Part shown: positions 42,645-57,369 of the stretch, piece after piece
Position numbering within the stretch: position 1 is the first letter of the stretch
Layout of the letters: every line of letters starts with the position of its first letter
Assembly: GCF_900117395.1 (NCBI RefSeq)
Contig: NZ_FPEG01000002.1
Span: 372,001 to 436,000 of the forward strand
Length of the DNA stretch: 64,000 bases
Reading direction: 5' to 3'
DNA from: Agrococcus sp. Marseille-P2731
GTDB lineage: Bacteria; Actinomycetota; Actinomycetes; Actinomycetales; Microbacteriaceae
The notes under the pieces: generated by a model
Seen by the model: the letters and a program-made list of their open reading frames with translations, nothing else
What the model was told of the DNA's origin: nothing
The model's database searches: none
Program-made: the position numbers and the translations under genes

Positions 42645-43849
42645 CCGAGTGCCTCCAGTCCTGGGAGGCGGGCGCCCTCGAGGAACTCGAGGCTCGCACC
42701 GCCGCCGGTCGAGATGTGGCCGAACGCGTCGTCGGCGAAGCCCAGCTGCCGCACCGCGGCCGCGGAGTCGCCGCCGCCGACGACGGCGAGTCCGTCGGTC
42801 TCGGTGAGCGCCTGCGCGATGGCCTTGGTGCCCGCCGCGAACGCCTCCATCTCGAACACGCCCATGGGCCCGTTCCAGAAGACGGTCGTGGCGCTGCGGA
42901 TGGCGTCGGCGAACGCGGCGGCGGAGTCGGGCCCGATGTCGAGGCCGATGCCCTGCTCGCCGAAGCGCGACTGCTCGATGGCGTCCGCAGCGACGGTCTC
43001 GTGCTCGGCATCGGCCGAGAAGGCGGATGCGACGACCACGTCGGTCGGGAGCAGCAGCTCGACGCCGAGCTCCTCCGCGCGCTGCAGGTAGACGCGCACG
43101 CGGTCGAGCTGATCCTCCTCGAGCAGGCTGGAGGCCACGCCGTGGCCCTGCGCCTTGAGGAAGGTGAAGAGCATGCCGCCGCCGATGAGCAGCCGGTCGA
43201 CGCGCGGCAGGAGGTGCTCGATGACCCCCAGCTTGTCGCTGACCTTGGAGCCGCCGAGCACGACGGCATAGGGGCGCTCGGGCGACTCGGTGAGCCGCGA
43301 GAGCACCTCGAGCTCGCGCTCGACGAGCAGCCCTGCGGCGCTCGGCAGCGCCGCGGCGATCTCGAACACGCTCGCCTGCTCGCGATGCACGACGCCGAAG
43401 CCGTCGGAGACGAAGGCATCGGCGCCGTCGGCGAGCTGCGCGGCGAACGCGGCGCGCTCATCGGCGTCCTCGCTCGTCTCGCCGGGGTTGAAGCGCAGGT
43501 TCTCGAGCAGCGCGAACTGCCCGTCCTGCAGCGCGGCGCGGACGCGCCCGGCGTCCTCCCCCACCGTGTCGGTCGCGAAGGCGACCTCGGCGTCGAGGAG
43601 CTCGCCCAGTCGGTCCGCGACGGGAGCGAGGGAGTACTGCGCCTCGGGCGCGCCCTTCGGGCGGCCGAGGTGCGAGATCGCGACCACCTTCGCGCCCTGC
43701 TCGAGCAGGGCGCGAAGGGTGGGCAGCGATGCGACGATCCGGCCCTCGTCGGCGATGCGGCCGTCCTGCAGCGGCACGTTGAAGTCGCAGCGGATCAGGA
43801 CGGTCTTCCCGGCGAGGTCGCCGAGCGACTCGAGCGTGCGGATCGTCAT
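42638..43849 (-). CDS. pgk: Phosphoglycerate kinase
   Basis: A 403-residue two-domain kinase. The substrate-binding [19 protein letters not shown] lies at 20-38, followed by ISHLGRPKG, the hinge [18 protein letters not shown], and the nucleotide-binding carboxy motif [15 protein letters not shown]. It converts 1,3-bisphosphoglycerate to 3-phosphoglycerate with ATP formation. It starts 5 bp after gap and overlaps tpiA. Confidence 0.97.
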   Translation of the reverse strand: MTIRTLESLGDLAGKTVLIRCDFNVPLQDGRIADEGRIVASLPTLRALLEQGAKVVAISHLGRPKGAPEAQYSLAPVADRLGELLDAEVAFATDTVGEDAGRVRAALQDGQFALLENLRFNPGETSEDADERAAFAAQLADGADAFVSDGFGVVHREQASVFEIAAALPSAAGLLVERELEVLSRLTESPERPYAVVLGGSKVSDKLGVIEHLLPRVDRLLIGGGMLFTFLKAQGHGVASSLLEEDQLDRVRVYLQRAEELGVELLLPTDVVVASAFSADAEHETVAADAIEQSRFGEQGIGLDIGPDSAAAFADAIRSATTVFWNGPMGVFEMEAFAAGTKAIAQALTETDGLAVVGGGDSAAAVRQLGFADDAFGHISTGGGASLEFLEGARLPGLEALGW

Positions 43850-43854
43850 GGGTG

Positions 43855-44922
<1,068 letters not shown>

Positions 44923-44945
44923 TCACATGGTGACGTTGGGGTGGA

Positions 44946-45569
44946 TCAGCGGACGATGAGGCCGGCGGTCTGCGACTTCGCCGCGTCGAAGCGGGCCTGC
45001 GCATCCTGCCAGTTCACGATGTTCCAGAACGCCTTGACGTAGTCGGCCTTGACGTTGAGGTAGTCCAGGTAGAACGCGTGCTCCCACATGTCGAGCATGA
45101 GGATCGGCTGCGTGCCCACGGGCACGTTGCCCTGCTGGTCGAAGAGCTGGAAGATGTTCAGCCGCGAACCGACCGAGTCCCAGGCGAGCACCGACCAGCC
45201 GGAACCCTGGATCGCGGTGGCGTTCTGGCTGAAGTGGCTCTGGAACTTGCCGAAGCCGCCGAAGAACTCGGTGATCGCCGCCTGCAGCTCGCCCTCGGGC
45301 TCGCCACCGCCGTCGCCGGACAGGTTGTTCCAGAAGATGGTGTGGTTCGTGTGCCCGCCGAGGTGGAACGCGAGGTCCTTCTCGAGCTTGTTGACGGCGC
45401 CGAAGTCGTCGGCGTCACGCGCGGCCTCGAGCTTCTCGAGGGCGGTGTTGGCACCGTCGACGTAGGTCTTGTGGTGCTTGTCGTGGTGGAGCTCCATGAT
45501 CTTCGCTGAGATGTGGGGCTCGAGCGCCGCGTAGTCGTACGGCAGGTCAGGAAGGGTGTAGACGGCCAT
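44946..45569 (-). CDS. sodA: Superoxide dismutase (Fe/Mn family)
   Basis: A 207-residue cytoplasmic Fe/Mn superoxide dismutase. Metal ligands are His28, His76, Asp160 and His164 ([31 protein letters not shown]). The signature region [23 protein letters not shown] looks Mn-like, but the metal cannot be proven. GAGGAGAGCC gives a good Shine-Dalgarno. It has its own promoter and sits between the glycolytic genes and whiA, an insertion relative to the ancestral gene order. Confidence 0.95.
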   Translation of the reverse strand: MAVYTLPDLPYDYAALEPHISAKIMELHHDKHHKTYVDGANTALEKLEAARDADDFGAVNKLEKDLAFHLGGHTNHTIFWNNLSGDGGGEPEGELQAAITEFFGGFGKFQSHFSQNATAIQGSGWSVLAWDSVGSRLNIFQLFDQQGNVPVGTQPILMLDMWEHAFYLDYLNVKADYVKAFWNIVNWQDAQARFDAAKSQTAGLIVR

Positions 45570-45619
45570 AGGAGGCTCTCCTCTCTCGTGCGCGCCGGGC
45601 GCGCCGATTCGTCATGCTG

Positions 45620-45625
45620 ATCCTA
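45620..45625 (-). promoter_or_regulatory. -10 box (TAGGAT) of sodA
   Basis: TAGGAT lies 50 nt before the sodA ATG and directly after the whiA hairpin. Confidence 0.45.
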
Positions 45626-45626
45626 G

Positions 45627-45645
45627 CCACGGCACCTTGCCGTGG
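45627..45645 (-). terminator. Hairpin downstream of whiA
   Basis: CCACGGCA at 45627-45634 pairs perfectly with TGCCGTGG at 45638-45645 around a 3-nt loop, 30 bp after the whiA stop and next to the sodA -10 box. It probably separates the two transcripts. Confidence 0.6.
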
Positions 45646-45675
45646 GCAGGGCGAAGGGCTGTGCGGCAGCGGCGC

Positions 45676-46653
45676 TCACGCGTCGATGTCCTCCGGCACC
45701 GCGGCCTCGGTGCCGGGGATCCCCTGGTCCTGCGCGGCGCGGTCGGCCATCGCCAGCAGGCGGCGGATGCGGCCGGCCACGGCGTCCTTGGTCATGGTGG
45801 GCGAAGCGACGTGGCCGAGCTCGTCGAGGCTCGCATCCCGGTGCTCGAGGCGCAGGCGACCGGCGTAGGCCAGGTGCTCGGGCACCTCCGGCCCCAGGAT
45901 CTCGAGCGCGCGCTCGATGCGGGCGCACGCGGCGACCGCGGCCTGGGCGCTGCGCCGCAGGTTCGCGTCGTCGAAGTTGACCAGTCGGTTCGCGGTCGCG
46001 CGCACCTCGCGGCGCTGGCGCAGCTCTGCCCACGCCTGCACCGTCTCGAGCGCGCCCATGGTCGTGAGCATGCGCGAGATCGGCTCGCCCTCGCGGATCA
46101 CCACGCGGTGGGCGCCGCGCACCTCGCGCGACTTCGCGGGGATGCCGAGCCGCCCGGCGGCGCCGACGAGCGCCATCGCCGCCTCGTTGCCGGGGGCCGC
46201 CACCTCGAGCGCCGCCGAGCGGCCGGGGTCGGACAGCGAGCCCTGCGCGAGGAACGCGCCGCGCCAGATGCCGGCGAGATCCTCGAGCGAACCCGTGGTG
46301 ACCTTGTTCGGCAGGCCGCGGACGGGACGACGCCGCGCATCCATGAGCCCTGTCTGCCGAGCGAGCGTCTCGCCCTCGGCGATGACGCGCACCAGGTAGG
46401 CACCGCTCGTGCGGTTCGTCGACGAGGAGATCTTCGCGATCTCGGCGCGCACGCCGTAGAGCTCGAGGATGCTCTTCGCGAGCCGCCGCGCCGCAGCCGC
46501 GGAGTCGAGCTCGCTCTCGACCGCGACGCGGTTCGAGATCACGTGCAGACCGCCCGCGAAGCGCAGCAGCGTCGCGACTTCGGCCGCCTTCGTCTGGGGC
46601 CGAGTCACGCGGACCCGCGCGAGCTCCTCCTTGACGTCGTCGGTCAATGCCAC
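45676..46653 (-). CDS. whiA: WhiA, sporulation/division transcription factor family
   Basis: A 325-residue WhiA with an amino LAGLIDADG-like domain and a carboxy helix-turn-helix. Conserved blocks are [53 protein letters not shown], and the DNA-binding [22 protein letters not shown] plus [17 protein letters not shown]. The GTG at 46651-46653 is chosen: AGGAG lies 6 nt before it and [11 protein letters not shown] matches family starts. An ATG six codons upstream overlaps the rapZ stop and is an alternative. It is the last gene of the uvrA-uvrC-rapZ-whiA unit. Confidence 0.95.
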   Translation of the reverse strand: MALTDDVKEELARVRVTRPQTKAAEVATLLRFAGGLHVISNRVAVESELDSAAAARRLAKSILELYGVRAEIAKISSSTNRTSGAYLVRVIAEGETLARQTGLMDARRRPVRGLPNKVTTGSLEDLAGIWRGAFLAQGSLSDPGRSAALEVAAPGNEAAMALVGAAGRLGIPAKSREVRGAHRVVIREGEPISRMLTTMGALETVQAWAELRQRREVRATANRLVNFDDANLRRSAQAAVAACARIERALEILGPEVPEHLAYAGRLRLEHRDASLDELGHVASPTMTKDAVAGRIRRLLAMADRAAQDQGIPGTEAAVPEDIDA

Positions 46654-46667
46654 GCCTGCTCCTCTCG

Positions 46668-47531
46668 TCATTCGCGCCCCAGGTCGCGGTGCTTCACCGC
46701 GACGCGCAATCCGTGTGTGCCTGACAGCCGCTTCGCCAGGTGCTCGGCCATGGCGACCGAGCGGTGCTTGCCGCCCGTGCAGCCGACGCCCAGCACCGCG
46801 TGCAGCTTGTTCTCGCGCGCGAAGCCGGCCAGCACCGGCTTCAGCGCCTCGACGTAGCTGTCGGCGAACTCCGCCGCGCCCTCCTGCTGCAGCACGTAGT
46901 CGGAGACGACGGCCTCGGTGCCGTTGTGCCCGCGCAGCTCGGGGTTCCAGTAGGGGTTCGGCAGGAACCGCATGTCGGCGACCAGGTCGGCGTCGACCGG
47001 CAGCCCGTACTTGAAGCCGAAGCTCATCACGGTCAGCGTGACCTCGAGCTCGCCGCCGGGCGCGAAGCGCTCGCCGACCCTTGTCGTGAGCTGATGCGGG
47101 TTGAGGCCCGTGGTGTCGAGCAGGTCGTCGGCCATGCCGCGCAGCGGCTCGAGGCGGGTGCGCTCCATGCGGATGCCGTCGAGGATCGTGCCGTCGCCCT
47201 GCAGCGGGTGCGGCCGGCGGACCTGCTCGTAGCGGCGCACGAGCTCGGCGTCGCTCGCCTCCAGGAACAGCACGCGCACGCTGTGCTCGGCGCGCAGCAT
47301 CTCGACGAATCGCTTCGCGTCGTCGAAGAGCACGCCACCGCGCACGTCCACCACGATCGCGAGCCGCGCCTCGGTGGAGGCGCTCGTGGCCGCGGTGCGC
47401 ACGAGGGCGCGGAGCATCGTCGGCGGCAGGTTGTCGACGACGAACCAGCCGAGATCCTCCAGCGCGTTCGCGACGGTCGTGCGACCAGCACCGGACATCC
47501 CGGTGATGATGACGATCTCTCTGGCGTTCAC
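46668..47531 (-). CDS. rapZ: RapZ-family nucleotide-binding protein
   Basis: A 287-residue P-loop protein of the RapZ/YvcJ family, which in other bacteria binds RNA or nucleotides and links cell-wall precursor status to gene regulation. The P-loop reads GMSGAGRTT (about 11-19), with Arg at the Lys position, a change common in Actinomycetota. [14 protein letters not shown] follows, then [21 protein letters not shown] and the carboxy [17 protein letters not shown]. The GTG overlaps the uvrC stop. The usual next gene, yvcK, is absent. Confidence 0.93.
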   Translation of the reverse strand: MNAREIVIITGMSGAGRTTVANALEDLGWFVVDNLPPTMLRALVRTAATSASTEARLAIVVDVRGGVLFDDAKRFVEMLRAEHSVRVLFLEASDAELVRRYEQVRRPHPLQGDGTILDGIRMERTRLEPLRGMADDLLDTTGLNPHQLTTRVGERFAPGGELEVTLTVMSFGFKYGLPVDADLVADMRFLPNPYWNPELRGHNGTEAVVSDYVLQQEGAAEFADSYVEALKPVLAGFARENKLHAVLGVGCTGGKHRSVAMAEHLAKRLSGTHGLRVAVKHRDLGRE

Positions 47532-49464
47532 GCTGGTCCCTGTCGCTCGGCTGGAGCACCCATCGTATCCGCGCTGAGGGATCGCGCGATGGCCACTGCG
47601 AGCGCACCCCCGACGCCAGGCACCTCCTGCAGCTGCTCCGGGCTCGCCGCGCGGACGCGCTTCGCGGAGCCGAAGTGCTTCAGCAGCGCGCGCACCCGAC
47701 CTGGGCCGAGGCCGGGGATGCCGCTCAGCTCGGTCTCGATCGCGCTCGAGCGCTTCTGGCGCTGATAGCTGATCGCGACGCGGTGGGCCTCGTCGCGGAG
47801 CCGCTGCACGAGGTAGAGCGCCTCGCTCGTGCGCGGCAGGATCACCGGGTACTCGTCGTCGGGCAGCCAGAGCTCCTCGAGGCGCTTGGCGATGCCGGCG
47901 AGCGCCACCCCGCGCACGCCCGCCTCGTCGAGCGCGCGCTTCGCGGCCTGCACCTGCGGCCGACCGCCGTCGACGAGCAGCAGCTGGGGCGTGTAGGCGA
48001 AGCGTGTGCCGGTGTCCTCCGGATCCCCCTCCACGATGTAGCGGGCGCGCCGCGTGATCACCTGGTGGATCGAGTCGGTGTCGTCGGTCGTCTGGGCGAT
48101 CGCGAACTTGCGGTACTGATCCTTTCGCGGCAGGCCGTCCTCGAAGACGACCATCGAGGCGACGACCCCGGTGCCGCCGAGGTGCGAGACGTCGAAGCAC
48201 TCGATGCGCAGCGGCGCGTCACTCATGCCGAGCGCCTCCTGCAGGTCGGCGAGCGCCTGGGTGCGCGTGACGTAGTCGCTGGTGCGCTTCGTGCGGGCGA
48301 CCTGCAGCGCGTGCGCGGCGTTCACCGCAGCGGAGTCGGCCAGCTTGCGCTTCTCCCCGCGCTGCGGGACGCGGACCGCGACCCGGCCGGTCAGCCCGTG
48401 GTCGGCGCGGCGATCGGTGAGCCAGGTCTCGACGACGTCGGGTGCGTCGGGCTGCTTCGGCAGCAGCACCTCGCGCGCCGGCGGGTCGCCCCCGTCGTAC
48501 GCGATGCGCAGGATCTGCGTGGCCAGCTCGCTGTCGGTGAGGTCGATCTCGGTGTCCACGACCCACGACTTGGTGCCGCGGATGCGTCCCCCGCGGACGG
48601 CGAAGAGGTGCACGGCCGCGCTCAGCTCGTCGTGCACGAGCCCGAAGACGTCGGCGTCCACGTGATCCGAGAGCACGACGCTCGTGCGCTCCAGCACCAT
48701 CTCCAGTGCCGCGAGCTGGTCGCGGAGCCGCGCCGCGCGCTCGAACTCGAGCCGGGCGCTCGCCCGCTGCATCTCCTCTCGCACGCGATCGACGAAGTCC
48801 TGGTCGCCGCCGTTCATGAACGCGACCAGGTCGCGGGCCGTCGCGCGGTGCTCGGCGTGCGTGACGCGCCCGACGCACGGTGCGGAGCACTTGCCGATGT
48901 CGCCGAGCAGGCACGGGCGCCCAGAGCGCTCCGCGCGGTCGTACACCGACTGGCTGCATGAGCGCATCGGGAACGCCTTCAGCAGCAGGTCGAGCGTCTC
49001 GCGGATCGCCCAGACCTTCGTGTACGGCCCGAAGTAGCGCGCGCCGCGCATGTTCCGGTTGCGGGTGATGAGCGCGCGCGGCACGTCGTCGCCCATGGTC
49101 ACCGCGAGGTACGGGTAGGACTTGTCGTCCCGGAACTGCACGTTGAAGGGCGGCTCGTACTCCTTGATCCAGGTGAACTCGAGCTGCAGCGCCTCGAACT
49201 CGCTCGCCACGATCGTCCACTCGACCCGCACGGCCGTCAGCACCATGCGACGCGTGCGCTCGTGCAGGGTGCCGAGCGGCTGGAAGTAGTTCGCGAGCCG
49301 CTGGCGCAGGTTCTTCGCCTTGCCCACGTAGAGCACGCGCTCGTGCTCGTCGCGGAACCGGTAGACGCCCGGCGTCGTCGGGATGGTGCCGGGAGCGGGC
49401 TTGTAGGCCACGGTGCGGGACTCCGCGCGAGGCGAGCCCGCAGGCGTGGGCGCCGCGCCGTCGG

Positions 49465-49468
<4 letters not shown>
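47528..49468 (-). CDS. uvrC: UvrC, excinuclease ABC subunit C
   Basis: A 646-residue dual-incision nuclease of nucleotide excision repair. Domains in order are: GIY-YIG nuclease ([19 protein letters not shown], about residues 33-51); a Cys cluster ([24 protein letters not shown]); the UVR motif region near residue 235; an RNase H-like nuclease ([32 protein letters not shown]); and tandem helix-hairpin-helix motifs ([21 protein letters not shown]). The ATG overlaps the uvrA stop. Its full length implies activity. Confidence 0.97.
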
Positions 49469-52341
<2,873 letters not shown>

Positions 52342-52347
52342 CCGATG

Positions 52348-52353
52348 AGTCTA
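52348..52353 (-). promoter_or_regulatory. -10 box (TAGACT) of uvrA
   Basis: TAGACT ends 6 nt before the GTG start at 52341, supporting leaderless transcription from a 52-bp gap after the biotin carboxylase gene. Confidence 0.5.
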
Positions 52354-52393
52354 CGTTCGGCCACCCACACGCGAGCCGGTGTTCGCGGCGGGC

Positions 52394-54112
52394 TCACCCC
52401 GCGATGCGGGCGATGGCCTCGTCGACGGCGACGCTCGCACCCACGGCGACGAGCTGCTCCAGGGTGCCGGAGCGGTGCGCGAGCACGCGGGTCTCCATCT
52501 TCATCGCGTCGAGGACCGCGACCTCCTCCCCCTCGGTGACGGCCGCATCCGCCGCCACCAGCCAGCGCACGAGGGAGCCGGGCACGGGCGCGACGAGCGC
52601 GCGCTCGTCCGGCGCGGGCGCGCTGGCGGCCGCCTGCGGGACCGCCCCTGCCGCGATGCCGAGCAGCGCATCCGGAAGCCCCAGCACCACGCGCCGCCCG
52701 TCGACCTCGATCGGCACGCGTCGCAGCCCGGAGGGCGCATGCGCGGCCGGCCTGGACTGCAGCTCGAGCCGAGGCATGAGCGTCGCCTCGATCCACTGGG
52801 TCGAGACGGCGAAGCCCGCCGTCGAGAACGCGGGCTCCTCGAGCAGCGCCTCGGCGAAGGGAGCGACGGTCGCGATCCCGGTGACCTCGAGCTCGCCCAG
52901 CGCCCTGCGCATGCGCACCAGGGCGGCGTCGCGGTCGGCGGCGTGCACGATGAGCTTGGCGGCGAGCGAGTCGAAGGCCGCCTCCACCGTGTCACCGGCC
53001 TCCACGCCCGCATCCCAGCGGATGCCAGGGCCGGCGGGCACCCGGAGCGTCTCGACGCGCCCGGGGCTCGGCAGGAACCCGCGGCCCGGGTCCTCGGCGT
53101 TCAGGCGCAGCTCGATGGCATGGCCCACCGGAGTCGGCGTCTCGGTGAAGGAGGGCCCGAGGCCCTCGGCGATGCGCAGCTGCTCGCGCACGAGGTCGAC
53201 GCCCGTGACGGCCTCGGTGACCGGATGCTCGACCTGCAGCCGCGTGTTGACCTCCAGGAACGAGATGGTGCCGTCCGCGCCCAGCAGGAACTCGACCGTG
53301 CCGGCACCGCGGTAGTCGACCGCCGCGCAGATGTCGCGCGCGGCGGCGTGGATGCGCGCCCGCTGCTCGTCGGTGAGGCCGGGGGCGGGGGCCTCCTCGA
53401 CGAGCTTCTGGCTGCGGCGCTGCAGCGAGCAGTCCCGATCGCCGACCACCACCACGCGTCCGCGCCCGTCACCGAGCACCTGGGCCTCGACGTGCCGCGG
53501 ATGCTCGAGGTAGCGCTCGATGAAGCACTCCCCGCGCCCGAACGCCGCGACGGCCTCGCGCGTGGCCGAGTCGAACGCATCCGCGACCTCGTCGATCGTG
53601 CGCGCCACCTTGAGCCCTCGCCCGCCGCCGCCGAACGCGGCCTTCACGACGACGGGCAGGCCGTGCTCGCGCGCGAAGGCGACGGCCTCGGAGGCGTCGG
53701 CCAGCGGCCGGTCGGTGCCGGGCGCGAGCGGTGCACCGGTCTCGAGCGCGATCGTGCGCGCCGTCACCTTGTCGCCGAGCGCCTCGATCGTCTCCGGGCT
53801 CGGCCCGATCCAGGTGAGGCCAGCCTCCTCGACGGCGCGCGCGAAGGCTGCGCTCTCCGAGAGGAAGCCGTAGCCGGGGTGCACGGCGTCGGCGCCTGCG
53901 GTGCGCGCGGCGTCGAGCAGCGACTCGATGCTCAAGTAGGTCTCGGCAGCGGTCGTGCCGCCGAGCGCCACCGCCTCGTCGGCGTGGCGCACGTGCATGG
54001 CGTCGACATCCTGGTCGGCGTAGACGGCGACCGAGCGGTAGCCGGCCTCTGCGCATGCTCGTGCGACGCGGACGGCGATCTCGCCGCGGTTGGCGATGAG
54101 GATCTTCTGCAC
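52394..54112 (-). CDS. Biotin carboxylase fused to biotin carboxyl carrier domain
   Basis: A 572-residue two-domain protein. The biotin carboxylase part (about 1-450) has ILIANRGEIAVRV, the ATP-grasp glycine loop KAAFGGGGRGLKV, a bicarbonate/biotin site EVNTRLQVEHPVTE and DRDCSLQRRSQKLVEEAP. The last 75 residues are a biotinyl domain with AMKM and the target Lys at 538. No carboxyltransferase of the acyl-CoA type lies nearby. The gene instead follows the PxpB-PxpC fusion, whose two domains are homologous to the carboxyltransferase half of urea carboxylase. The GTG at 54110-54112 has AGGAG 6 nt upstream. A plain acyl-CoA carboxylase role is possible but less supported by context. Confidence 0.9.
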   Translation of the reverse strand: MQKILIANRGEIAVRVARACAEAGYRSVAVYADQDVDAMHVRHADEAVALGGTTAAETYLSIESLLDAARTAGADAVHPGYGFLSESAAFARAVEEAGLTWIGPSPETIEALGDKVTARTIALETGAPLAPGTDRPLADASEAVAFAREHGLPVVVKAAFGGGGRGLKVARTIDEVADAFDSATREAVAAFGRGECFIERYLEHPRHVEAQVLGDGRGRVVVVGDRDCSLQRRSQKLVEEAPAPGLTDEQRARIHAAARDICAAVDYRGAGTVEFLLGADGTISFLEVNTRLQVEHPVTEAVTGVDLVREQLRIAEGLGPSFTETPTPVGHAIELRLNAEDPGRGFLPSPGRVETLRVPAGPGIRWDAGVEAGDTVEAAFDSLAAKLIVHAADRDAALVRMRRALGELEVTGIATVAPFAEALLEEPAFSTAGFAVSTQWIEATLMPRLELQSRPAAHAPSGLRRVPIEVDGRRVVLGLPDALLGIAAGAVPQAAASAPAPDERALVAPVPGSLVRWLVAADAAVTEGEEVAVLDAMKMETRVLAHRSGTLEQLVAVGASVAVDEAIARIAG

Positions 54113-54137
54113 GATCGCTCCTGTCAGTCGGTCTGTG

Positions 54138-55775
54138 TCAGACGATGGGCGTGCCGGCGGACTGCTCGGCGGGGTGCTCGCAGGCGGGGTGCTCGGCGAT
54201 GCGGAAGCGGATGCGGGCGCCCGGCGGGAGCTGGCCCGCGAGGTCGAGGTCGCGGTCGACGACCGCACCGATGATCGGGTAGCCGCCCGTGAGCGGGTGG
54301 TCGGGCAGGAAGAGCACGGGCTGGCCGTCCGGCGGCACCTGGATCGCGCCGGTGACCGCTCCCTCGCTCTCGAGTTCGCCCAGCCGCGCACGTGCGAGCG
54401 GCGTCGCCCCGTGCAGCCGCACGCCGACGCGATCCGAGCGCGGCGTGACCTCCCACTCCTGCTCGACGAGGGTGCGCAGCGCCGCCGGCGTGAACCAGTC
54501 GTCCCTCGGCCCCAGCACGATCGAGAGCTCGACGGTCTCGCCTGCGATCGGCATCGGGATGCGAGGTGCGCGGATGTGCTCGACGGCGGCGATGCCCCTG
54601 GCTGGACCGTGGAGCGGCAGCACGTCGCCTGCGCTGAGCGGCTCGGGGCCCAGCTGCGCGAGCGTGTCGGTCGCGAGGCTGCCGAGCACCGCATCGAGCG
54701 CCACGCCGCCGCGGATCGCGAGCAGCATCCGCAGCCCGTCCTGCGCGGCGCCGATGCGCAGCTCGTCGCCGTCCTCGACGGCGATCGCCCGACCGGGCTC
54801 GACGGCGATCTGGGTGCCCGGCCCTTCGGCATCCGTCGCCTCGTGGGAAGCCCGCCGCGCTGGGTGCAGCGAGGCGTCAACGAGCGCTCCGGCGAGCGCG
54901 ATCACCGCAGCCCCGCGGAAGCGGAGCATCGCTCCCCCACCTGCCAGCTCGAGCGCACCTTCGCCGGGGGCGTTGCCGACCGCCCGGTTCGCCTCCCTCA
55001 GCGCAGTTCGGTCGGCGGTGCCGGATGCCGCGACGCCCTGTGCGGCCATCCCCGGCCTGCCCAGATCCTGCACCAGCAGCTGCAGCCCGGGCCGCAGGAC
55101 CTCGACGGCGTGGGGCGCGTCGACGACTGCCCGCTCGACCGCCGGGTGCTCCAGCAGCTCGCGCTCGATGCGCTCGAACCGCACCGTCGTGCCTGGGCTC
55201 AGCAGCGCAGCGGGCTGCCGGTCCAGGTCCCACATCGCGAGATCCGTGCGACCGATGAGTTGCCAGCCACCGGGGCTCTGCTTCGGGTACACGCCCGAGA
55301 ACCGCCCGGCGAGCGCGACCGAGCCGGCGGGGATGCGCGTGCGGGGCGATGCGCGGCGCGGCACGTCGAACAGCGTGTCGTCGCCCACGAGATAGCCGAA
55401 GCCGGGCGCGAAGCCGGTGAAGGCGACCGTCCACGTCGCGGCCTGGTGTCGGGCGACGAGCTCTTCGATCCCGACGTCGAGCAGCGCTGCGACCTCTGCC
55501 AGGTCCTCGCCGTCGTAGCGGACCGGGATCGCGACAGCGTCGGTGCTCTGCGCGCGCGGCGCGGCAGGCTCGACGGCCAGCAGGCGCTCGGCGAGCGCGG
55601 CGGCGGAGACCAGGGTCGGATCGAACCGCACGAGGATGGTGCGGGCTGCGGGCACGAGCTCGGTGACCCCGGGCAGCGCCGCCTCGGCCAGCGCGGGCAG
55701 CAGCCGCATGGACTCGTCGAGATCGGCCGCCTCGAGCAGCAGCGCGGTGTCCGCCGCGGTGAGCACCCTCGTCAT
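54138..55775 (-). CDS. PxpB-PxpC fusion (KipI/KipA; allophanate-hydrolase subunit 1 and 2 domains)
   Basis: A 545-residue fusion. Residues 1 to about 205 are the PxpB/KipI (AHS1) domain with [32 protein letters not shown] and [12 protein letters not shown]. Residues about 220-530 are the PxpC/KipA (AHS2) domain with [31 protein letters not shown], and [20 protein letters not shown]. In other bacteria separate PxpB and PxpC form, with PxpA, an ATP-dependent 5-oxoprolinase; the same domains make the carboxyltransferase of urea carboxylase. The ATG overlaps the upstream stop. The biotin carboxylase gene follows after 25 bp. Confidence 0.9.
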   Translation of the reverse strand: MTRVLTAADTALLLEAADLDESMRLLPALAEAALPGVTELVPAARTILVRFDPTLVSAAALAERLLAVEPAAPRAQSTDAVAIPVRYDGEDLAEVAALLDVGIEELVARHQAATWTVAFTGFAPGFGYLVGDDTLFDVPRRASPRTRIPAGSVALAGRFSGVYPKQSPGGWQLIGRTDLAMWDLDRQPAALLSPGTTVRFERIERELLEHPAVERAVVDAPHAVEVLRPGLQLLVQDLGRPGMAAQGVAASGTADRTALREANRAVGNAPGEGALELAGGGAMLRFRGAAVIALAGALVDASLHPARRASHEATDAEGPGTQIAVEPGRAIAVEDGDELRIGAAQDGLRMLLAIRGGVALDAVLGSLATDTLAQLGPEPLSAGDVLPLHGPARGIAAVEHIRAPRIPMPIAGETVELSIVLGPRDDWFTPAALRTLVEQEWEVTPRSDRVGVRLHGATPLARARLGELESEGAVTGAIQVPPDGQPVLFLPDHPLTGGYPIIGAVVDRDLDLAGQLPPGARIRFRIAEHPACEHPAEQSAGTPIV

Positions 55776-56602
55776 GCGGCGTACGCGGCGTCGGGCACGT
55801 CGGTCACGAACATGGAGCCGGGCGCGTGCGTCACGGCGAACGGCGGCCGGGAGGCGACGATCGCGGCCTGCGGGGTGACGCCGCAGGCCCAGAAGACGGG
55901 CACGTCACCATCGAGGAGGGCAGGCGCGTCCCCGAACTCCGGGCTGCCGAGGTCGGCGATGCCGAGCGAGGCGGGGTCTCCGATGTGCACCGGCGCGCCG
56001 TGCGCGGCGGGGAACCTGCCCGAGATCGTCACCGCATCCGCCACCATCGACGCCGGGATCGGGCGCATCGAGACGACCATGTCGCCATGCAGCCTGCCGG
56101 CCGGCTCGCAGGCCGTGCTGGTGCGGTACATCGGCACGTTGCGACCGAGCTCCCGGTGGCGGATGGGGATGCCCGCGTCGACGAGACCGGCCTCGAACGT
56201 GAACGAGCACCCGATCAGGAACGACACCAGGTCGGGATGCTCCTCCCAGGCCGCCGAGGCATCCGTCGTCTCCTCCGCGAGCTCGCCGTCGCGCCAGATG
56301 CGGTAGCGGGGGATGTCGGTGCGGATGTCGGAGCCGGGCGCGAGCCGCGACTCGACGCGGCCCGCCTCGAGCACCTCGAGCACCGGGCACGGCTTCGGGT
56401 TGCGCTGCGCGAACAGCAGGGTCTCGAACGCCCAGTCGGCCGGCACGGCGATCAGGTTCGCCTGCACGAGGCCGTGCGCGATCCCGCTCGTCGCCTCAGA
56501 GGCTCCCAGCCGGTAGCGCGCTCGAGCATCTCGCCCCGCCGTGGTCTGCGACGCGGATGCGCGAGTGGCGGATGCGCGGGCAGCGGACGCGCGGGTGGTC
56601 AC
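55772..56602 (-). CDS. DUF1445 / D-glutamate cyclase-family protein (putative hydro-lyase)
   Basis: A 276-residue protein. After a roughly 27-residue Ala/Arg/Ser leader, the family core begins at [26 protein letters not shown]. It continues with [26 protein letters not shown], and [34 protein letters not shown]. The family, known as YcsI in Bacillus, is also the amino part of the mammalian mitochondrial D-glutamate cyclase, which links it to 5-oxoproline chemistry. The leader is encoded by three 15-bp repeats, and the GTG start (56600-56602) is uncertain. It is coupled to pxpA by GTGA. Confidence 0.85.
   Translation of the reverse strand: MTTRASAARASATRASASQTTAGRDARARYRLGASEATSGIAHGLVQANLIAVPADWAFETLLFAQRNPKPCPVLEVLEAGRVESRLAPGSDIRTDIPRYRIWRDGELAEETTDASAAWEEHPDLVSFLIGCSFTFEAGLVDAGIPIRHRELGRNVPMYRTSTACEPAGRLHGDMVVSMRPIPASMVADAVTISGRFPAAHGAPVHIGDPASLGIADLGSPEFGDAPALLDGDVPVFWACGVTPQAAIVASRPPFAVTHAPGSMFVTDVPDAAYAA
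56553..56597. repeat. Three tandem 15-bp repeats in the DUF1445 gene start
   Basis: Three 15-bp copies (56553-56567, 56568-56582, 56583-56597; consensus GCGGATGCGCGGGTG on the + strand) encode the pentapeptide (A/T)RASA three times at residues 3-17 of the DUF1445 protein. The unit is in frame, so copy-number change would lengthen or shorten the leader without frameshift. Confidence 0.85.
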
Positions 56603-57369
56603 GAGCGCTCCCCCGCGAACGGCGCGATCGTCACCCCGGCGGCCTCGAGGGCCTCGCGCGTGGCGCTCGCCATCGCGATCGCACCGGCGCTGTCGCCGTG
56701 CACGCAGATCGACTCGGCCCGCACCGCGACGTCGGTGCCGTCGATCGCCTCGACGACGCCCTCCTGCGCGAGCCGCACCATCCGCGCGGCCGCGAGTGCC
56801 GGGTCGTGGAGCACCGAGCCCGGTTCGGTGCGGGAGACGAGCAGCCCCGTCGGCGTGTAGGCGCGATCGGCGAACGCCTCCGCGGCGGTGGCGAGCCCGA
56901 CGCGCTCAGCGATGTCGAGCACGACACCCCCCGCGAGCCCCAGCAGCACGAGCGACGGGTCCACGGCCCGGATCGCCGCGACGACGTCCTTCGCCTGCCG
57001 CTCGTCGCGGGCGATCGTGTTGTACAGCGCGCCGTGCGGCTTCACGTAGACCGCACGGCCGCCAGCTGCACCTGCGAGCGCCTGCAGGGCACCGAGCTGG
57101 TACTCGACATGGGCCTGGAGCGTCGCGGAGTCGATCTCCACCTCCACGCGACCGAAGTTCGGGTAGTCGCGGTAGCCGGGGTGGGCGCCGATGGCGACGC
57201 CCCGCTCCACCGCCGCTCGCAGCGTCGCCGCGATGCCCTCGGGGCTCCCGGCGTGGAAGCCGCAGGAGACGTTCGCGCTCGTGACGATGCGCAGCATCGC
57301 CTCGTCGTCGCCGACGATCCGCTCCGGCACGTTCTCGCCCAGGTCGGAGTTCAGGTCGATCACGGTCAT
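56599..57369 (-). CDS. pxpA: PxpA, 5-oxoprolinase subunit A (LamB/YcsF family)
   Basis: A 256-residue LamB/YcsF TIM-barrel protein. Hallmarks are [11 protein letters not shown] at the start, [27 protein letters not shown], and [11 protein letters not shown]. The carboxy end has [12 protein letters not shown], with His and Asp residues as in metal-dependent deacetylase-like barrels. PxpA opens or activates 5-oxoproline together with PxpBC. It overlaps both neighbours by 4 nt. Its presence is the strongest evidence that the operon handles 5-oxoproline or a related lactam. Confidence 0.94.
   Translation of the reverse strand: MTVIDLNSDLGENVPERIVGDDEAMLRIVTSANVSCGFHAGSPEGIAATLRAAVERGVAIGAHPGYRDYPNFGRVEVEIDSATLQAHVEYQLGALQALAGAAGGRAVYVKPHGALYNTIARDERQAKDVVAAIRAVDPSLVLLGLAGGVVLDIAERVGLATAAEAFADRAYTPTGLLVSRTEPGSVLHDPALAAARMVRLAQEGVVEAIDGTDVAVRAESICVHGDSAGAIAMASATREALEAAGVTIAPFAGERS

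Noticed and set aside
41169-43091. A 640-codon plus-strand frame across rbpA, secG and tpiA
   Set aside because: It is antisense to well-conserved genes and its translation is low-complexity.
52394-54112. Annotation as a simple acetyl-CoA carboxylase biotin carboxylase (accC)
   Set aside because: The domains are right, but no acyl-CoA carboxyltransferase is nearby and the operon partner is the PxpB-PxpC fusion, so I left the gene symbol empty.
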